Shown here: piece after piece, positions 8,881-16,829 of the stretch
Position numbering within the stretch: position 1 is the first letter of the stretch
How the letters are laid out: every line of letters begins with the position of its first letter
Assembly: GCA_930986645.1 (NCBI GenBank)
Contig: CAKNJS010000004.1
Coordinates: forward strand, 54,120 to 118,119
Source of the DNA: an uncultured Lachnoclostridium sp.
GTDB lineage: Bacteria; Bacillota; Clostridia; Lachnospirales; Lachnospiraceae
Reading direction: 5' to 3'
Length of the DNA stretch: 64,000 nucleotides
Notes under the pieces: model-generated
What the model was told of the DNA's origin: nothing
What the model saw: only the letters and a program-made list of their open reading frames with translations
Databases searched by the model: none
Position numbers and translations under genes: made by a program

Positions 8881-8908
8881 TGCTATAATGATTGCATTGA
8901 ACGCAATC
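8881..8908 (+). promoter_or_regulatory. extended -10 promoter with overlapping inverted repeat
   Basis: TGCTATAAT (8881-8889) is a perfect extended -10. The inverted repeat GATTGC-N7-GCAATC (8890-8908) covers the expected start of transcription, and a further GATTGC occurs at 8915-8920. It drives the glycosylase gene. Confidence 0.5.
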
Positions 8909-8985
8909 CAGACTGATTGCATCGGTCTGCCTTGCTGTGCAGGGATTATAGCGTGATAGAAGTTTGATAGAAAGTGGAAGACAGC

Positions 8986-9852
8986 ATGGTTACGATAGAG
9001 AATAATTGTTTCTCCATCCCTCAGATCTGTGAGTCCGGTCAGTGTTTCCGGCTGGATGCTGTTTCAGAGGATACATATGAACTGCTGGCGGGCAGCCGTT
9101 ATCTGAGAATCAAGATCCGGGGAAACCCGGAGGAGACGGCAGGCGGAGAAGAAAATGCAAGTGCACATACACACGCATGCGGGGAGACAATCCTGTACTG
9201 TACGCAGGAAGAATATGAAACATTCTGGAAAGAGTATTTTGATCTTACGGTGTCCTATTCGGATTATATAGATCAGATTGACAGGGACGATGATTATCTG
9301 ACAGGCGCTGCCGCGTTTGGCAGCGGTATCCGTATCCTCAGGCAGGATACATGGGAGATGATCATTACATTTATCCTCTCCCAGCAGAATAATATTCCCC
9401 GCATCAAAGGCCTTATCCGGACGCTTGGCGAAAGGTACGGAGAGAGACGTGAGACGCCGGACGGCAGGATATATTATACATTTCCACGGGCTGAGAAACT
9501 TTCACAGGCGACAGAAGAGGAGTTAAGAGAACTGAAACTGGGATACCGAAGCAAATATATCTGTCAGACAGCGAAGATGATTGCCGGAGGAGAGATTGAT
9601 CTCGACGCCTTGAAAGAAATGGAATACACGGAAGCCCGCACAGAACTTATGAGGCTTTCCGGCATCGGCGGAAAGGTGGCTGACTGTATCTGCCTGTTTG
9701 CCCTGCACCATATGGATGCCTTCCCGGTGGATACCCATATTAAGAAAGTGCTTGAGCGTCACTATCCGGACGGATTCCCGTTTGAGAGATACAAGGGCTG
9801 TGCGGGAGTGATGCAGCAGTATATTTTCTATTATGATCTGAAATGCAGATAA
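8986..9852 (+). CDS. 8-oxoguanine DNA glycosylase/AP lyase (OGG1-like)
   Basis: Base-excision repair enzyme of the HhH-GPD superfamily, about 288 residues. The N-terminal OGG domain is marked by FSIPQICESGQCFRL. The helix-hairpin-helix LSGIGGKVADCICLFALH includes the catalytic lysine (in GGKVADC), and the catalytic aspartate is in AFPVDTHIKKV. These residues define the bifunctional OGG type rather than AlkA. I chose ATG 8986 because GTGGAAG lies just upstream at good spacing; an in-frame GTG at 8974 would add four residues but has no ribosome binding site. It appears to be first in a run of closely spaced plus-strand genes, though the next gene has its own ribosome binding site. Confidence 0.88.
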   Translation: MVTIENNCFSIPQICESGQCFRLDAVSEDTYELLAGSRYLRIKIRGNPEETAGGEENASAHTHACGETILYCTQEEYETFWKEYFDLTVSYSDYIDQIDRDDDYLTGAAAFGSGIRILRQDTWEMIITFILSQQNNIPRIKGLIRTLGERYGERRETPDGRIYYTFPRAEKLSQATEEELRELKLGYRSKYICQTAKMIAGGEIDLDALKEMEYTEARTELMRLSGIGGKVADCICLFALHHMDAFPVDTHIKKVLERHYPDGFPFERYKGCAGVMQQYIFYYDLKCR

Positions 9853-9906
9853 GATATATCATAATGACGCGCAATGTGCGGCGGAATTAAGGAAAGGAGA
9901 AGAAGA

Positions 9907-10437
9907 ATGAACATACTTGTAGTTGTAGATATGCAGAAAGATTTTATCGACGGTTCTCTCGGCACGAAAGAAGCCGTTGCAATCGTCCCGAATGTCGTGG
10001 AGAAGATCCGAGGGTTTGACGGAAAGGTGATCGCTACGAGAGATACACATGCGGAGAATTATCTTGAGAGCGCAGAGGGAAGACATCTTCCGGTCGTACA
10101 CTGTGTGAAAGACACGCCGGGCTGGCAGATCAACGGGGAAGTGGCAGAAGCTCTCCGGAGCAGAACTGAGGTCAGAATTATCGATAAGCCTTCGTTCGGC
10201 AGTGTGGAGCTGGGTGAATATTTAAAGCAGTTAAATGACACCGCGGAACCGATTGAAAAGATTACGCTGGCGGGGCTGTGTACTGATATCTGCGTGATTT
10301 CCAATGCGCTGCTTTTGAAGGCATATCTCCCGGAAGTGCCGATCGAGGTTGATATTTCATGCTGCGCAGGGGTGACGCCTCAGAGTCATGAACAGGCTGC
10401 GGAAGCAATGAAGATGTGCCAGATAGAAATTGTATAG
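9907..10437 (+). CDS. isochorismatase-family cysteine hydrolase (nicotinamidase-like)
   Basis: 176 residues. The catalytic triad of the family is visible: Asp in VVVDMQKDFIDG (D9), Lys in VVHCVKDTPGW, and Cys in LAGLCTDICVISN with the preceding cis-peptide region. The short length and the residues around the Cys suggest a nicotinamidase (NAD salvage) or related amidase, but substrate cannot be fixed. The start at ATG 9907 is preceded by AAAGGAGA; the longer frame from 9874 (MCGGIKERRRR) is upstream of that site and unlikely. It is followed by the alcohol dehydrogenase gene after about 70 bp. Confidence 0.85.
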   Translation: MNILVVVDMQKDFIDGSLGTKEAVAIVPNVVEKIRGFDGKVIATRDTHAENYLESAEGRHLPVVHCVKDTPGWQINGEVAEALRSRTEVRIIDKPSFGSVELGEYLKQLNDTAEPIEKITLAGLCTDICVISNALLLKAYLPEVPIEVDISCCAGVTPQSHEQAAEAMKMCQIEIV

Positions 10438-10509
10438 ATCCGCTGGCAGGTGAGTGCGGCCGCAAAGCTTTTAAAAATATTACGGAAAGACAGAAAAGGA
10501 GATGGAAGC

Positions 10510-11691
10510 ATGGAGAATTTCCAGTATTATACACCGACAAAAGTCGTGTTCGGAAAAGGAACCGAAGATCAGGCCGGACAGCTGGCGGCAGAGCAGGGGT
10601 GCCGGAAAGTGCTTGTCCACTATGGAAGCGGCAGTGTAGTGAGAAGCGGACTGCTGGAGCGCATATACCGGTCTCTTGACGATGCGGGGATCCCTTATGT
10701 GTCTCTGGGAGGAGTCGTGCCGAATCCCCGGCTGTCTCTTGTGTATAAGGGAATCGAGCTCTGTAAAAAGGAAAATGCGGATTTTATCCTTGTTGTAGGA
10801 GGCGGCAGTGTGATCGATTCCGCCAAAGCAATCGGGTACGGCGCGGCAAATGGAGGAGACGTATGGGATTTCTATGACAGGAAAAGAACTGCAGAAGGAT
10901 GCCTTCCGATCGGCGTGATCCTGACGATCGCGGCGGCAGGATCCGAGATGAGCGATTCTTCGGTTATAACAAATGAGAACGGATGGCTCAAGCGTGGATA
11001 CAGCAGCAATTACGGGAGGGCGAGATTTGCTGTCATGGATCCGGAGCTGACCATGACGCTGCCGAAATACCAGACTGCCAGCGGGTGCGTGGATATTATG
11101 ATGCACACAATGGAGCGCTATTTCAATCATTGCGACAACATGGAGCTGACAGACGGTATCAGTGAACACTTGATCAGAACGGTGATGAAGAACGCAGAGA
11201 TCCTGATGACGGAACCGGATAATTACAATGCAAGAGCTGAGGTAATGTGGGCGGGAAGTCTTTCCCACAATGGGCTGACTGGATGCGGCACAGACGGCGG
11301 CGACTGGGCCAGCCATCAGCTGGAGCATGAACTCGGCGGTATGTTTGATGTGGCTCACGGAGCCGGACTTGCAGCGGTCTGGGGCAGCTGGGCGCGCTAT
11401 GTGATGGACGCGGCGCCGGAGCGTTTCGCAAAGTTTGCGGTCAATGTCATGGGCGTGGAGCCGGAAACGGATGATACCTTGACCGCGGTAAAGGGAATCG
11501 AAGCGATGGAAGCTTTTTACCGAACGCTTGATATGCCGGTAAGCATCCGGGATATGGGGATTGAGCTCAGCGAGGATCAGATGCGGGAACTGGCAGAAAA
11601 ATGCAGCCATTTCGGCAGACGCACCATCGGCTGCATCAAGAAACTGGACAAAGAGGATATGTACCGGATTTACAAGAACGCGAGAGGATGA
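10510..11691 (+). CDS. iron-containing (butanol-type) alcohol dehydrogenase
   Basis: 393 residues of the group III iron-dependent alcohol dehydrogenase family, closest in pattern to BdhA/YqhD, which reduce aldehydes with NAD(P)H. The cofactor site GGGSVIDSAKAIGYG lies near residue 92. The metal-binding region includes HTMERYFNH and HQLEHELGGMFDVAHGAGLA with the metal histidines. The AGGAG ribosome binding site is 8 bases before ATG 10510; the longer open frame from 10450 adds an unlikely basic leader. It is followed within 6 bp by the Nif11-like gene, indicating co-transcription. Confidence 0.92.
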   Translation: MENFQYYTPTKVVFGKGTEDQAGQLAAEQGCRKVLVHYGSGSVVRSGLLERIYRSLDDAGIPYVSLGGVVPNPRLSLVYKGIELCKKENADFILVVGGGSVIDSAKAIGYGAANGGDVWDFYDRKRTAEGCLPIGVILTIAAAGSEMSDSSVITNENGWLKRGYSSNYGRARFAVMDPELTMTLPKYQTASGCVDIMMHTMERYFNHCDNMELTDGISEHLIRTVMKNAEILMTEPDNYNARAEVMWAGSLSHNGLTGCGTDGGDWASHQLEHELGGMFDVAHGAGLAAVWGSWARYVMDAAPERFAKFAVNVMGVEPETDDTLTAVKGIEAMEAFYRTLDMPVSIRDMGIELSEDQMRELAEKCSHFGRRTIGCIKKLDKEDMYRIYKNARG

Positions 11692-11697
11692 TCAGAG

Positions 11698-11976
11698 ATG
11701 AATACGGTAGAGATGCTGGACGAACTGCAGAACAAGGCTCTGCACGATGAAGAACTGAAAAACAGATTTTTAAAGACAAAGGAAGAGGAAGATTCTCTTG
11801 GGGCTTTCTGCCGTGTCTGCCGGGAGATGGGATATGAGATCTATCCTATGGATGTTATTCAGGCTGGAGATGAATTCTATGCGGCAATGAAGCGCAGCAC
11901 CAACGGCGGCGGAGAGAATTCTCCAAAGCTGGAAGGCGAGGATGACCTTTATGAATTGTTCTTTGCCAGTCTGTAA
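11698..11976 (+). CDS. small Nif11-like protein of unknown function
   Basis: 92 residues. Residues ~8-60 follow the Nif11-type helical pattern: LQNKALHDEELKNRFL, a charged turn, then FCRVCREMGYEIYPMDVI with the typical GY-hydrophobic spacing. After this comes KRSTNGGGENSPKLEG and an acidic aromatic end (DDLYELFFASL). Nif11 domains occur as leader regions of ribosomal peptide precursors, but here there is no Cys/Ser/Thr-rich core after the glycines and no modifying enzyme nearby. It sits 6 bp after the alcohol dehydrogenase, so a role linked to that enzyme is as likely as a peptide precursor. Function unknown. Confidence 0.65.
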   Translation: MNTVEMLDELQNKALHDEELKNRFLKTKEEEDSLGAFCRVCREMGYEIYPMDVIQAGDEFYAAMKRSTNGGGENSPKLEGEDDLYELFFASL

Positions 11977-12051
11977 CAGACAGAAAATCAGGACGGCAGA
12001 TGAGAGAATGGGTATTAACTGAAGCAATTTGATTTAAAGGAGGAAATGACA

Positions 12052-12576
12052 ATGGAATCAACGTTAAAAGACTTAAAAGAGAGAAGAAGCATCCGTGCAT
12101 ATAAACCGGAGCAGATCAAAGAGGAGGAACTGCAGAAAATCCTTGAGGCGGGTACCTATGCTCCCACCGGAATGGGAATGCAGTCTCCGAAGATCGTAGT
12201 GGTACAGGATAAGGAAACAAGAGACTATCTGTCTGAGCTGAATGCAAAATATCTGGGAAGCGATTCGGATCCGTTCTACGGCGCGCCGACTGTGCTTGTC
12301 GTGCTCGCATCAAAGGAACGTCCTACATGTGTGGAAGACGGTTCTCTTGTGCTGGGAAATCTGATGAATGCTGCGTATGCTGTCGGTGTCGGATCGTGCT
12401 GGATTCACCGTGCGCGAGAGGTGTTCGATTCGGAAGAAGGCAAAGCACTTCTGAAGAAATGGGGAATCGAGGGGGACTATATCGGCGTCGGCCACTGTAT
12501 ACTGGGATATCCGGCGGACGGAGCCGTGCCGCAGTCAAAACCGAGAAAAGACGATTATATCGTTTATGTGAGGTAG
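12052..12576 (+). CDS. nitroreductase-family flavoprotein
   Basis: 174 residues. The N-terminal FMN-binding signature KERRSIRAYKPEQI is followed by AGTYAPTGMGMQSP (substrate/FMN loop) and GVGSCWIHRAREVF, with YIGVGHCILGYP near the C-terminus; all are standard for NfsB/FRP-like nitroreductases. It reduces nitro compounds, quinones or other acceptors using NAD(P)H. The AAAGGAGG ribosome binding site at 12036-12043 is 8 bases before ATG 12052 and only 2 before the ATG at 12046, so I favour 12052. The next gene, fluC, starts five bases after its stop. Confidence 0.9.
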   Translation: MESTLKDLKERRSIRAYKPEQIKEEELQKILEAGTYAPTGMGMQSPKIVVVQDKETRDYLSELNAKYLGSDSDPFYGAPTVLVVLASKERPTCVEDGSLVLGNLMNAAYAVGVGSCWIHRAREVFDSEEGKALLKKWGIEGDYIGVGHCILGYPADGAVPQSKPRKDDYIVYVR

Positions 12577-12580
12577 CACA

Positions 12581-12946
12581 ATGGCTGGATTTGTGTGTGT
12601 CGGGATCGGCGGAGCTCTCGGCGCAATGCTCAGATATGCCATCAGCCTGATCCCTTTTAAAGGCGGTTTCCCTGTACTTACACTGATCACAAATGTACTT
12701 GGGGCGCTTGCCATCGGTTTGATTGCCGGCGCTGCGGCAAGAAAAGGACTTCCGCAGAATGCCGTGCTGTTCCTTAAGACGGGCGTATGCGGAGGATTTA
12801 CGACATTTTCTACCTTTTCATTGGAGGCTTACAATCTTCTGGAGCAGGGACAAATCAAAATGTCGGTCCTGTATATCGTTTTAAGCGTCGTCTTCTGTCT
12901 GGCTGGTGTTGCGGCAGGCATGTATGCGGCAGAACATATTGTATAA
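12581..12946 (+). CDS. fluC (crcB): fluoride ion channel/exporter
   Basis: 121 residues with four membrane helices and the family motifs GIGGALGAMLRY (helix 1), TLITNVLGALAIG (the conserved Asn) and GVCGGFTTFSTFSLEA (the Phe-box track with the TTFSTF sequence). It exports toxic fluoride as a dual-topology dimer. It is probably translated with the nitroreductase gene, as the ribosome binding site lies in that gene's last codons. I found no recognisable fluoride riboswitch nearby. A second crcB copy, often paired in this family, is absent. Confidence 0.95.
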   Translation: MAGFVCVGIGGALGAMLRYAISLIPFKGGFPVLTLITNVLGALAIGLIAGAAARKGLPQNAVLFLKTGVCGGFTTFSTFSLEAYNLLEQGQIKMSVLYIVLSVVFCLAGVAAGMYAAEHIV

Positions 12947-12973
12947 AATTTATCATTTACAGGAACATTATTT

Positions 12974-13027
12974 TACCCCGGATCGGACAGGATAACGATA
13001 TTACAGGAATACTTTTGTCCCGGGGTA
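12974..13027 (+). repeat. inverted repeat with long loop after fluC
   Basis: TACCCCGG (12974-12981) and CCGGGGTA (13020-13027) are perfect complements separated by 38 bases. No T-run follows. Function unclear; it lies upstream of the FeoA-like gene's promoter. Confidence 0.3.
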
Positions 13028-13071
13028 CGGCAGACCTTACAGATGCAGCTTATGTGCAACCAAGATTGCGA

Positions 13072-13101
13072 TTGACTAACCCGGTATGAGTTTCCTAAAA
13101 T
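13072..13101 (+). promoter_or_regulatory. promoter of FeoA-like gene
   Basis: TTGACT (13072-13077) and TAAAAT (13096-13101) are separated by 18 bp. The ATG is about 20 bp downstream of the -10. Confidence 0.5.
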
Positions 13102-13120
13102 TGAGAAAAGGAGGGATATC

Positions 13121-13333
13121 ATGCAGGCGTTATCAAATGCCAGACCGGGAGAGGCATACACAATTAAATGGATGTTCGGTCTGCCGGACGTACTCGAATT
13201 CCTGCATAGCCGCCACGTTGAAGAGGGCAGCACGATCCGGGTGATCCAGCAGTACCGCGACAGCGTGATCATCGGAGTTCAGGGTGTAAGGCTGGCTCTC
13301 GGACACGAAGTCGCAGAGCGGATCAAGGTGTAG
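13121..13333 (+). CDS. stand-alone FeoA-domain protein
   Basis: 70 residues in the SH3-like FeoA fold: an N-terminal ARPGEAYTIKWM strand, a central FLHSRHVEEGSTIRVIQ, and a C-terminal VIIGVQGVRLALGHEVAERI, which matches the VRGYRLALRxxxAxxI end of FeoA. There is a strong AAAAGGAGGG ribosome binding site. It is far from the feoAAB genes at 55 kb and has no FeoB partner here. It may be a regulator of metal transport or a metal-responsive accessory protein. FeoA-type domains also form the C-terminus of DtxR repressors, so a repressor-partner role is possible. Confidence 0.75.
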   Translation: MQALSNARPGEAYTIKWMFGLPDVLEFLHSRHVEEGSTIRVIQQYRDSVIIGVQGVRLALGHEVAERIKV

Positions 13334-13491
13334 GAGCGAAACAGAACAGGGTACCTGATCCGGACCGTAAGATAAGTGGTGAATAAAATAAGAGAAAAGG
13401 CAGAAGCTGTTTGGTGACGGAAGCATATCAAAGTGATGTTTGGACAACTAGACAGTGCCTGCTTTTTTAGGTGGCAGAAATTGACTTTTAA

Positions 13492-13500
13492 TGATACAAT
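13492..13500 (+). promoter_or_regulatory. extended -10 promoter of proA
   Basis: TGATACAAT has the TGnTACAAT extended -10 form; the -35 at 13472 (TGGCAG) is poor. It is about 65 bp upstream of the proA ATG. The remaining intergenic sequence holds no gene. Confidence 0.45.
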
Positions 13501-13565
13501 AGGGAACAGCAGATGCATGACATGTGCAAAAAACCACAGTGTGAACTAAATGAAAGGAGAACACA

Positions 13566-14819
13566 ATGGAAGAAACATACATGGAAATGCTTACACGGCG
13601 TGCGAAAAATGCTGCCACAGAGGCGGCAAAGCTTGGAACTGCAGAGAAAAACAGAGGACTTCTTACCGTGGCAGATGAGCTGATCTCACAGCAGGAGTCG
13701 ATTCTTGCAGAAAATGAGAAAGACCTTGCAGCAGCCAGAGAGAAAGGAATCAAGCAGTCTCTGATCGACAGACTGGCTCTTTCGGAAAAGAGAATTGCGG
13801 ATATGGCAGAGGGATTAAGACAGATTGCCGGCCTTGATGATCCGATCGGCGAAGTTTTATATATGAAGACAAGACCAAACGGTCTTCGAATCGGGAAGAA
13901 GAGAGTTCCGCTCGGCGTTGTGGGGATTATATATGAGTCACGCCCGAATGTGACGGCGGACGCTTTCGGGCTGTGCTTTAAGACGGGAAACGCTGTTATT
14001 CTGCGCGGAGGCAGCGATGCAATCCATTCCAATCAGGCGATTGTCCGCGCAATCAAGACAGGACTGCGCAAAGAGAGACTCTGTCAGGATCTGGTCGTTC
14101 TTGTGGAGGATACGAGCCGTGAGGTTGTGAACGATATGATGAAAATGCACGGCGGTATTGACGTCCTGATCCCAAGAGGCGGTGCGGGCCTTATCGCAAA
14201 TGTTGTAGAAAACAGTACGGTGCCTGTGATCGAGACCGGAACCGGAAACTGCCACGTGTATGTGGATGAAAGTGCGGATATCAGGATGGCCGCCGATATC
14301 ATTGAGAATGCCAAGACTCAGCGCATGGGCGTGTGCAATGCCTGCGAATCTCTTGTAATCCACAGCGGAATCGCTGAGGAAGCACTTCCGCCGATCGTAC
14401 AGAAGTTAAAGAACCATGATGTAGAGATCCGCGGCGATGAAAGAGCGCAGTCGATCTGCAAGGAGATCATTCCGGCGACAGAAGAGGACTGGGGTACAGA
14501 GTATCTGGATGCCATTATATCTGTGAAGATCGTAGATTCCATCGATGAAGCGATTGCCCATATTAATAAATATAATACCGGACATTCCGAATCTATAATC
14601 ACGAAAGATTATGACAACGCGCTGAAATTTCAGGATGAGATCGATGCGGCGGCAGTATATGTGAACGCATCTACCAGATTTACCGACGGATTTGAGTTCG
14701 GATTCGGCGCTGAGATCGGTATCAGTACCCAGAAACTCCATGCAAGAGGACCGATGGGACTTGAGGCGCTGACAACGACCAAATATATCATCTTCGGGAA
14801 CGGACAGATCCGGAAATAA
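13566..14819 (+). CDS. proA: glutamate-5-semialdehyde dehydrogenase (gamma-glutamyl phosphate reductase)
   Basis: 417 residues. It reduces gamma-glutamyl phosphate to glutamate semialdehyde with NADPH, the second step of proline synthesis. Aldehyde dehydrogenase-fold motifs are present: [25 protein letters not shown] for nucleotide binding, and the catalytic cysteine in [15 protein letters not shown]. The C-terminal [18 protein letters not shown] is family-specific. The AAAGGAGA ribosome binding site precedes ATG 13566. Its usual partner proB (glutamate 5-kinase) is not beside it. A strong terminator follows, so it is a monocistronic unit just before the arginine operon, which also starts from glutamate. 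Confidence 0.97.
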   Translation: MEETYMEMLTRRAKNAATEAAKLGTAEKNRGLLTVADELISQQESILAENEKDLAAAREKGIKQSLIDRLALSEKRIADMAEGLRQIAGLDDPIGEVLYMKTRPNGLRIGKKRVPLGVVGIIYESRPNVTADAFGLCFKTGNAVILRGGSDAIHSNQAIVRAIKTGLRKERLCQDLVVLVEDTSREVVNDMMKMHGGIDVLIPRGGAGLIANVVENSTVPVIETGTGNCHVYVDESADIRMAADIIENAKTQRMGVCNACESLVIHSGIAEEALPPIVQKLKNHDVEIRGDERAQSICKEIIPATEEDWGTEYLDAIISVKIVDSIDEAIAHINKYNTGHSESIITKDYDNALKFQDEIDAAAVYVNASTRFTDGFEFGFGAEIGISTQKLHARGPMGLEALTTTKYIIFGNGQIRK

Positions 14820-14835
14820 AGAAGAAAAGAATTTA

Positions 14836-14891
14836 AATACTCAGGCGGAGCATCAGAGGGGAAGACTTCTGACGCTCCGCCTGAGTATTTT
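14836..14891 (+). terminator. strong terminator after proA
   Basis: A long stem (AATACTCAGGCGGAGC / GCTCCGCCTGAGTATT, extended inward by TCAGA / TCTGA) ends in TTTT. Confidence 0.9.
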
Positions 14892-14956
14892 GCAGAAGCT
14901 GTACATTATACAGCAGGAACCATTCCCCTCCGCGGACAATTATGATTCATATACAG

Positions 14957-14976
14957 CAGTTCGGATTGCATTATTT
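14957..14976 (+). repeat. short relative of the intergenic repeat found after comEC
   Basis: CAGTTCGGATTGCATTATTT is identical at 17 of 20 positions to CAGTTCGGCCTGCGTTATTT at 27077-27096. It lies in the 376-bp proA-argC gap, which otherwise holds the proA terminator and the argC promoter. Confidence 0.4.
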
Positions 14977-15010
14977 AGGAAGCTTATTTTTGAATATATA
15001 TAATTAATAC

Positions 15011-15046
15011 TTGCATAATATGCAAAAAAGATGTATTATTATGCAA
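15011..15046 (+). promoter_or_regulatory. arg operon promoter overlapped by two Arg boxes
   Basis: -35 TTGCAT (15011-15016) and -10 TATTAT (15034-15039) are separated by 17 bp. The -35 lies inside the palindrome TTGCATAATATGCAA (15011-15025), and the -10 lies inside ATGTATTATTATGCAA (15031-15046), which fits the ArgR/AhrC box ATGNATNNNNATNCAT. ArgR bound here would block RNA polymerase directly, giving repression by arginine. Confidence 0.7.
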
Positions 15047-15195
15047 GCATTATTCTTAGCTGTTTATTTTATGAAATACTTTACTTCCTATTAAATGAGG
15101 TATATCATAGAAAACTGAAATGCGGAAAAATCCGCAGCAGGATTCCTAAGAATCAAAAGGAAGATTTATAGAGTATACACGGAAAGGATAAAGAT

Positions 15196-16236
15196 ATGAT
15201 CAAAGTTGGTATAATCGGCGCCACCGGCTATGCAGGCGGCGAGCTTGTAAGAATATTATCAGGACATAAAAATGCAGAGATCAAATGGTACGGCTCAAGA
15301 AGCTATATTGATCAGAAATACGCGGACGTATACAGAAATATGTTCCAGATCGTGGATGCGGTCTGTATGGATGACAATATGGAGGAACTGGCATCCAAGG
15401 TGGATGTGATCTTCACGGCGACACCTCAGGGGCTGTGTGCATCTCTTGTAAATGAAGAAATCCTCTCAAAGACAAAAATCATTGATCTGAGTGCGGATTT
15501 CCGACTGAAAGACGTGAAAGTTTACGAAGAGTGGTACAAGATCGAGCACAAGGCGCCGCAGTTCATTGACGAAGCGGTATACGGGCTGTGCGAGATCAAC
15601 CGCGAAGATGTGAAGAAAGCAAGACTGGTGGCGAATCCGGGCTGCTATACGACATGCTCCATCCTGACAGCATATCCTCTTGCAAAAGAAGGGCTGATCG
15701 ATATGAGCACACTGATCATCGATGCCAAATCAGGTACTTCAGGAGCGGGCAGAGGAGCAAAAGTACAGAATCTCTTCTGTGAAGTGAATGAGAATATGAA
15801 AGCTTACGGCGTGGCAACCCACAGACATACTCCGGAAATCGAGGAGCAGCTGGGGTATGCAGCAGGCGAAAAAGTAGTGCTCAATTTCACCCCGCATCTT
15901 GTACCGATGAACAGAGGAATCCTTGCTACGGAATATGCAAAACTTACGAAAGATGTAAGCTGGGAAGAAGTAAAGGCTGTTTACGATAAATATTATGCAG
16001 ATGAAAAATTTGTGCGTGTCCTTGATAAAGACGTATGTCCGGAGACGAAATGGGTAGAGGGCAGCAACTATGTGGATATCGGCTTTAAGATCGACCCGAG
16101 GACAGGCCGTATCATCATGATGGGCGCTATTGATAATCTGGTAAAAGGCGCTGCGGGACAGGCGGTTCAGAATATGAACCTGATGTTCGGATTAAAAGAG
16201 AGCGAAGGGTTGGAATTAGTCCCGATGTTTCCATGA
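15196..16236 (+). CDS. argC: N-acetyl-gamma-glutamyl-phosphate reductase
   Basis: 346 residues. It reduces N-acetylglutamyl phosphate to the semialdehyde, the third step of arginine synthesis. The N-terminal NADP site is GIIGATGYAGGELVRIL, and the catalytic cysteine is in VANPGCYTTCSIL. HRHTPEIEEQLG and FTPHLVPMNRGILATEY belong to the catalytic and dimerisation domain. It is the first gene of the operon argC-GNAT-argJ-argB-argD, with Arg boxes about 150-185 bp upstream. A short hairpin repeat begins four bases after its stop. Confidence 0.97.
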   Translation: MIKVGIIGATGYAGGELVRILSGHKNAEIKWYGSRSYIDQKYADVYRNMFQIVDAVCMDDNMEELASKVDVIFTATPQGLCASLVNEEILSKTKIIDLSADFRLKDVKVYEEWYKIEHKAPQFIDEAVYGLCEINREDVKKARLVANPGCYTTCSILTAYPLAKEGLIDMSTLIIDAKSGTSGAGRGAKVQNLFCEVNENMKAYGVATHRHTPEIEEQLGYAAGEKVVLNFTPHLVPMNRGILATEYAKLTKDVSWEEVKAVYDKYYADEKFVRVLDKDVCPETKWVEGSNYVDIGFKIDPRTGRIIMMGAIDNLVKGAAGQAVQNMNLMFGLKESEGLELVPMFP

Positions 16237-16239
16237 TCG

Positions 16240-16272
16240 GGGACGTAGTCAAATCGGGTTTTACTACGTCCC
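16240..16272 (+). repeat. 33-nt hairpin repeat, copy 1 (after argC)
   Basis: GGGACGTAGT, a 13-base loop (CAAATCGGGTTTT) and ACTACGTCCC form a perfect 10-bp stem. An identical copy is at 18126-18158 before argB. Downstream, AGGGTGTCCC occurs twice (16285-16294 and 16307-16316), and GGTGTCCCAAA (16287-16297) is the exact complement of TTTGGGACACC near copy 2 (18101-18111). This indicates a shared, larger palindromic element. Confidence 0.8.
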
Positions 16273-16343
16273 GAATCGAAGTTCAGGGTGTCCCAAAGCT
16301 GTGAGAAGGGTGTCCCTAAATGAAGATGAAAGGAATATTAACA

Positions 16344-16790
16344 ATGATAAGAGTTATGACAATAGACGATTATGATGAGGTTTATGCTCTCTGGAAGAAG
16401 ATCCGCGGGTTCGGTATCCGGAGTATTGATGACTCCAGAGAGGGGGTGGACCGGTTCCTGAAGAGAAATCCTACGACAAGCGTGGTAGCGGTGAAAGACG
16501 GAAAGATTGTGGGAAGTATTCTCTGCGGTCATGACGGAAGACGGGGCTGTCTCTATCATGTATGTGTAGATGAAGCGTATCGACGGCACGGGATTGGCCG
16601 CGATATGGTGGTCCATGCGATGAAAGCACTGCAGGCAGAGCAGATCAACAAGGTTTCGCTCATTGCATTTACAAAGAATGATATCGGAAATGCATTCTGG
16701 AATACGATCGGATGGACAGAGCGTCTGGATTTAAATTACTATGATTTTACATTGAATGAAGAAAACATTACAGCTTTTAATGAACAGTAG
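16344..16790 (+). CDS. GNAT-family N-acetyltransferase in the arginine operon
   Basis: 148 residues of the Gcn5-related fold: VAVKDGKIVGSILCGHDG (strands 3-4), the acetyl-CoA loop VDEAYRRHGIGRDMVVHAM with the R-x-x-G-x-G/A pattern, and AFWNTIGWTERLD near the end. Its place between argC and argJ suggests an acetylation step of arginine synthesis, perhaps extra N-acetylglutamate synthase activity, although argJ in this operon can already make acetylglutamate. ATG 16344 has AAAGGA at good spacing; the ATG at 16320 is weaker. Alternative: acetylation of another small molecule or a protein. Confidence 0.8.
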   Translation: MIRVMTIDDYDEVYALWKKIRGFGIRSIDDSREGVDRFLKRNPTTSVVAVKDGKIVGSILCGHDGRRGCLYHVCVDEAYRRHGIGRDMVVHAMKALQAEQINKVSLIAFTKNDIGNAFWNTIGWTERLDLNYYDFTLNEENITAFNEQ

Positions 16791-16829
16791 AAAACAGACA
16801 GATAGATAAAGAAAGCAGAGGGATGACAA

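Noticed and set aside
12500..12600. Fluoride riboswitch upstream of fluC
   Set aside because: The region codes for the nitroreductase and shows no match to the crcB motif core; fluC appears translationally coupled.
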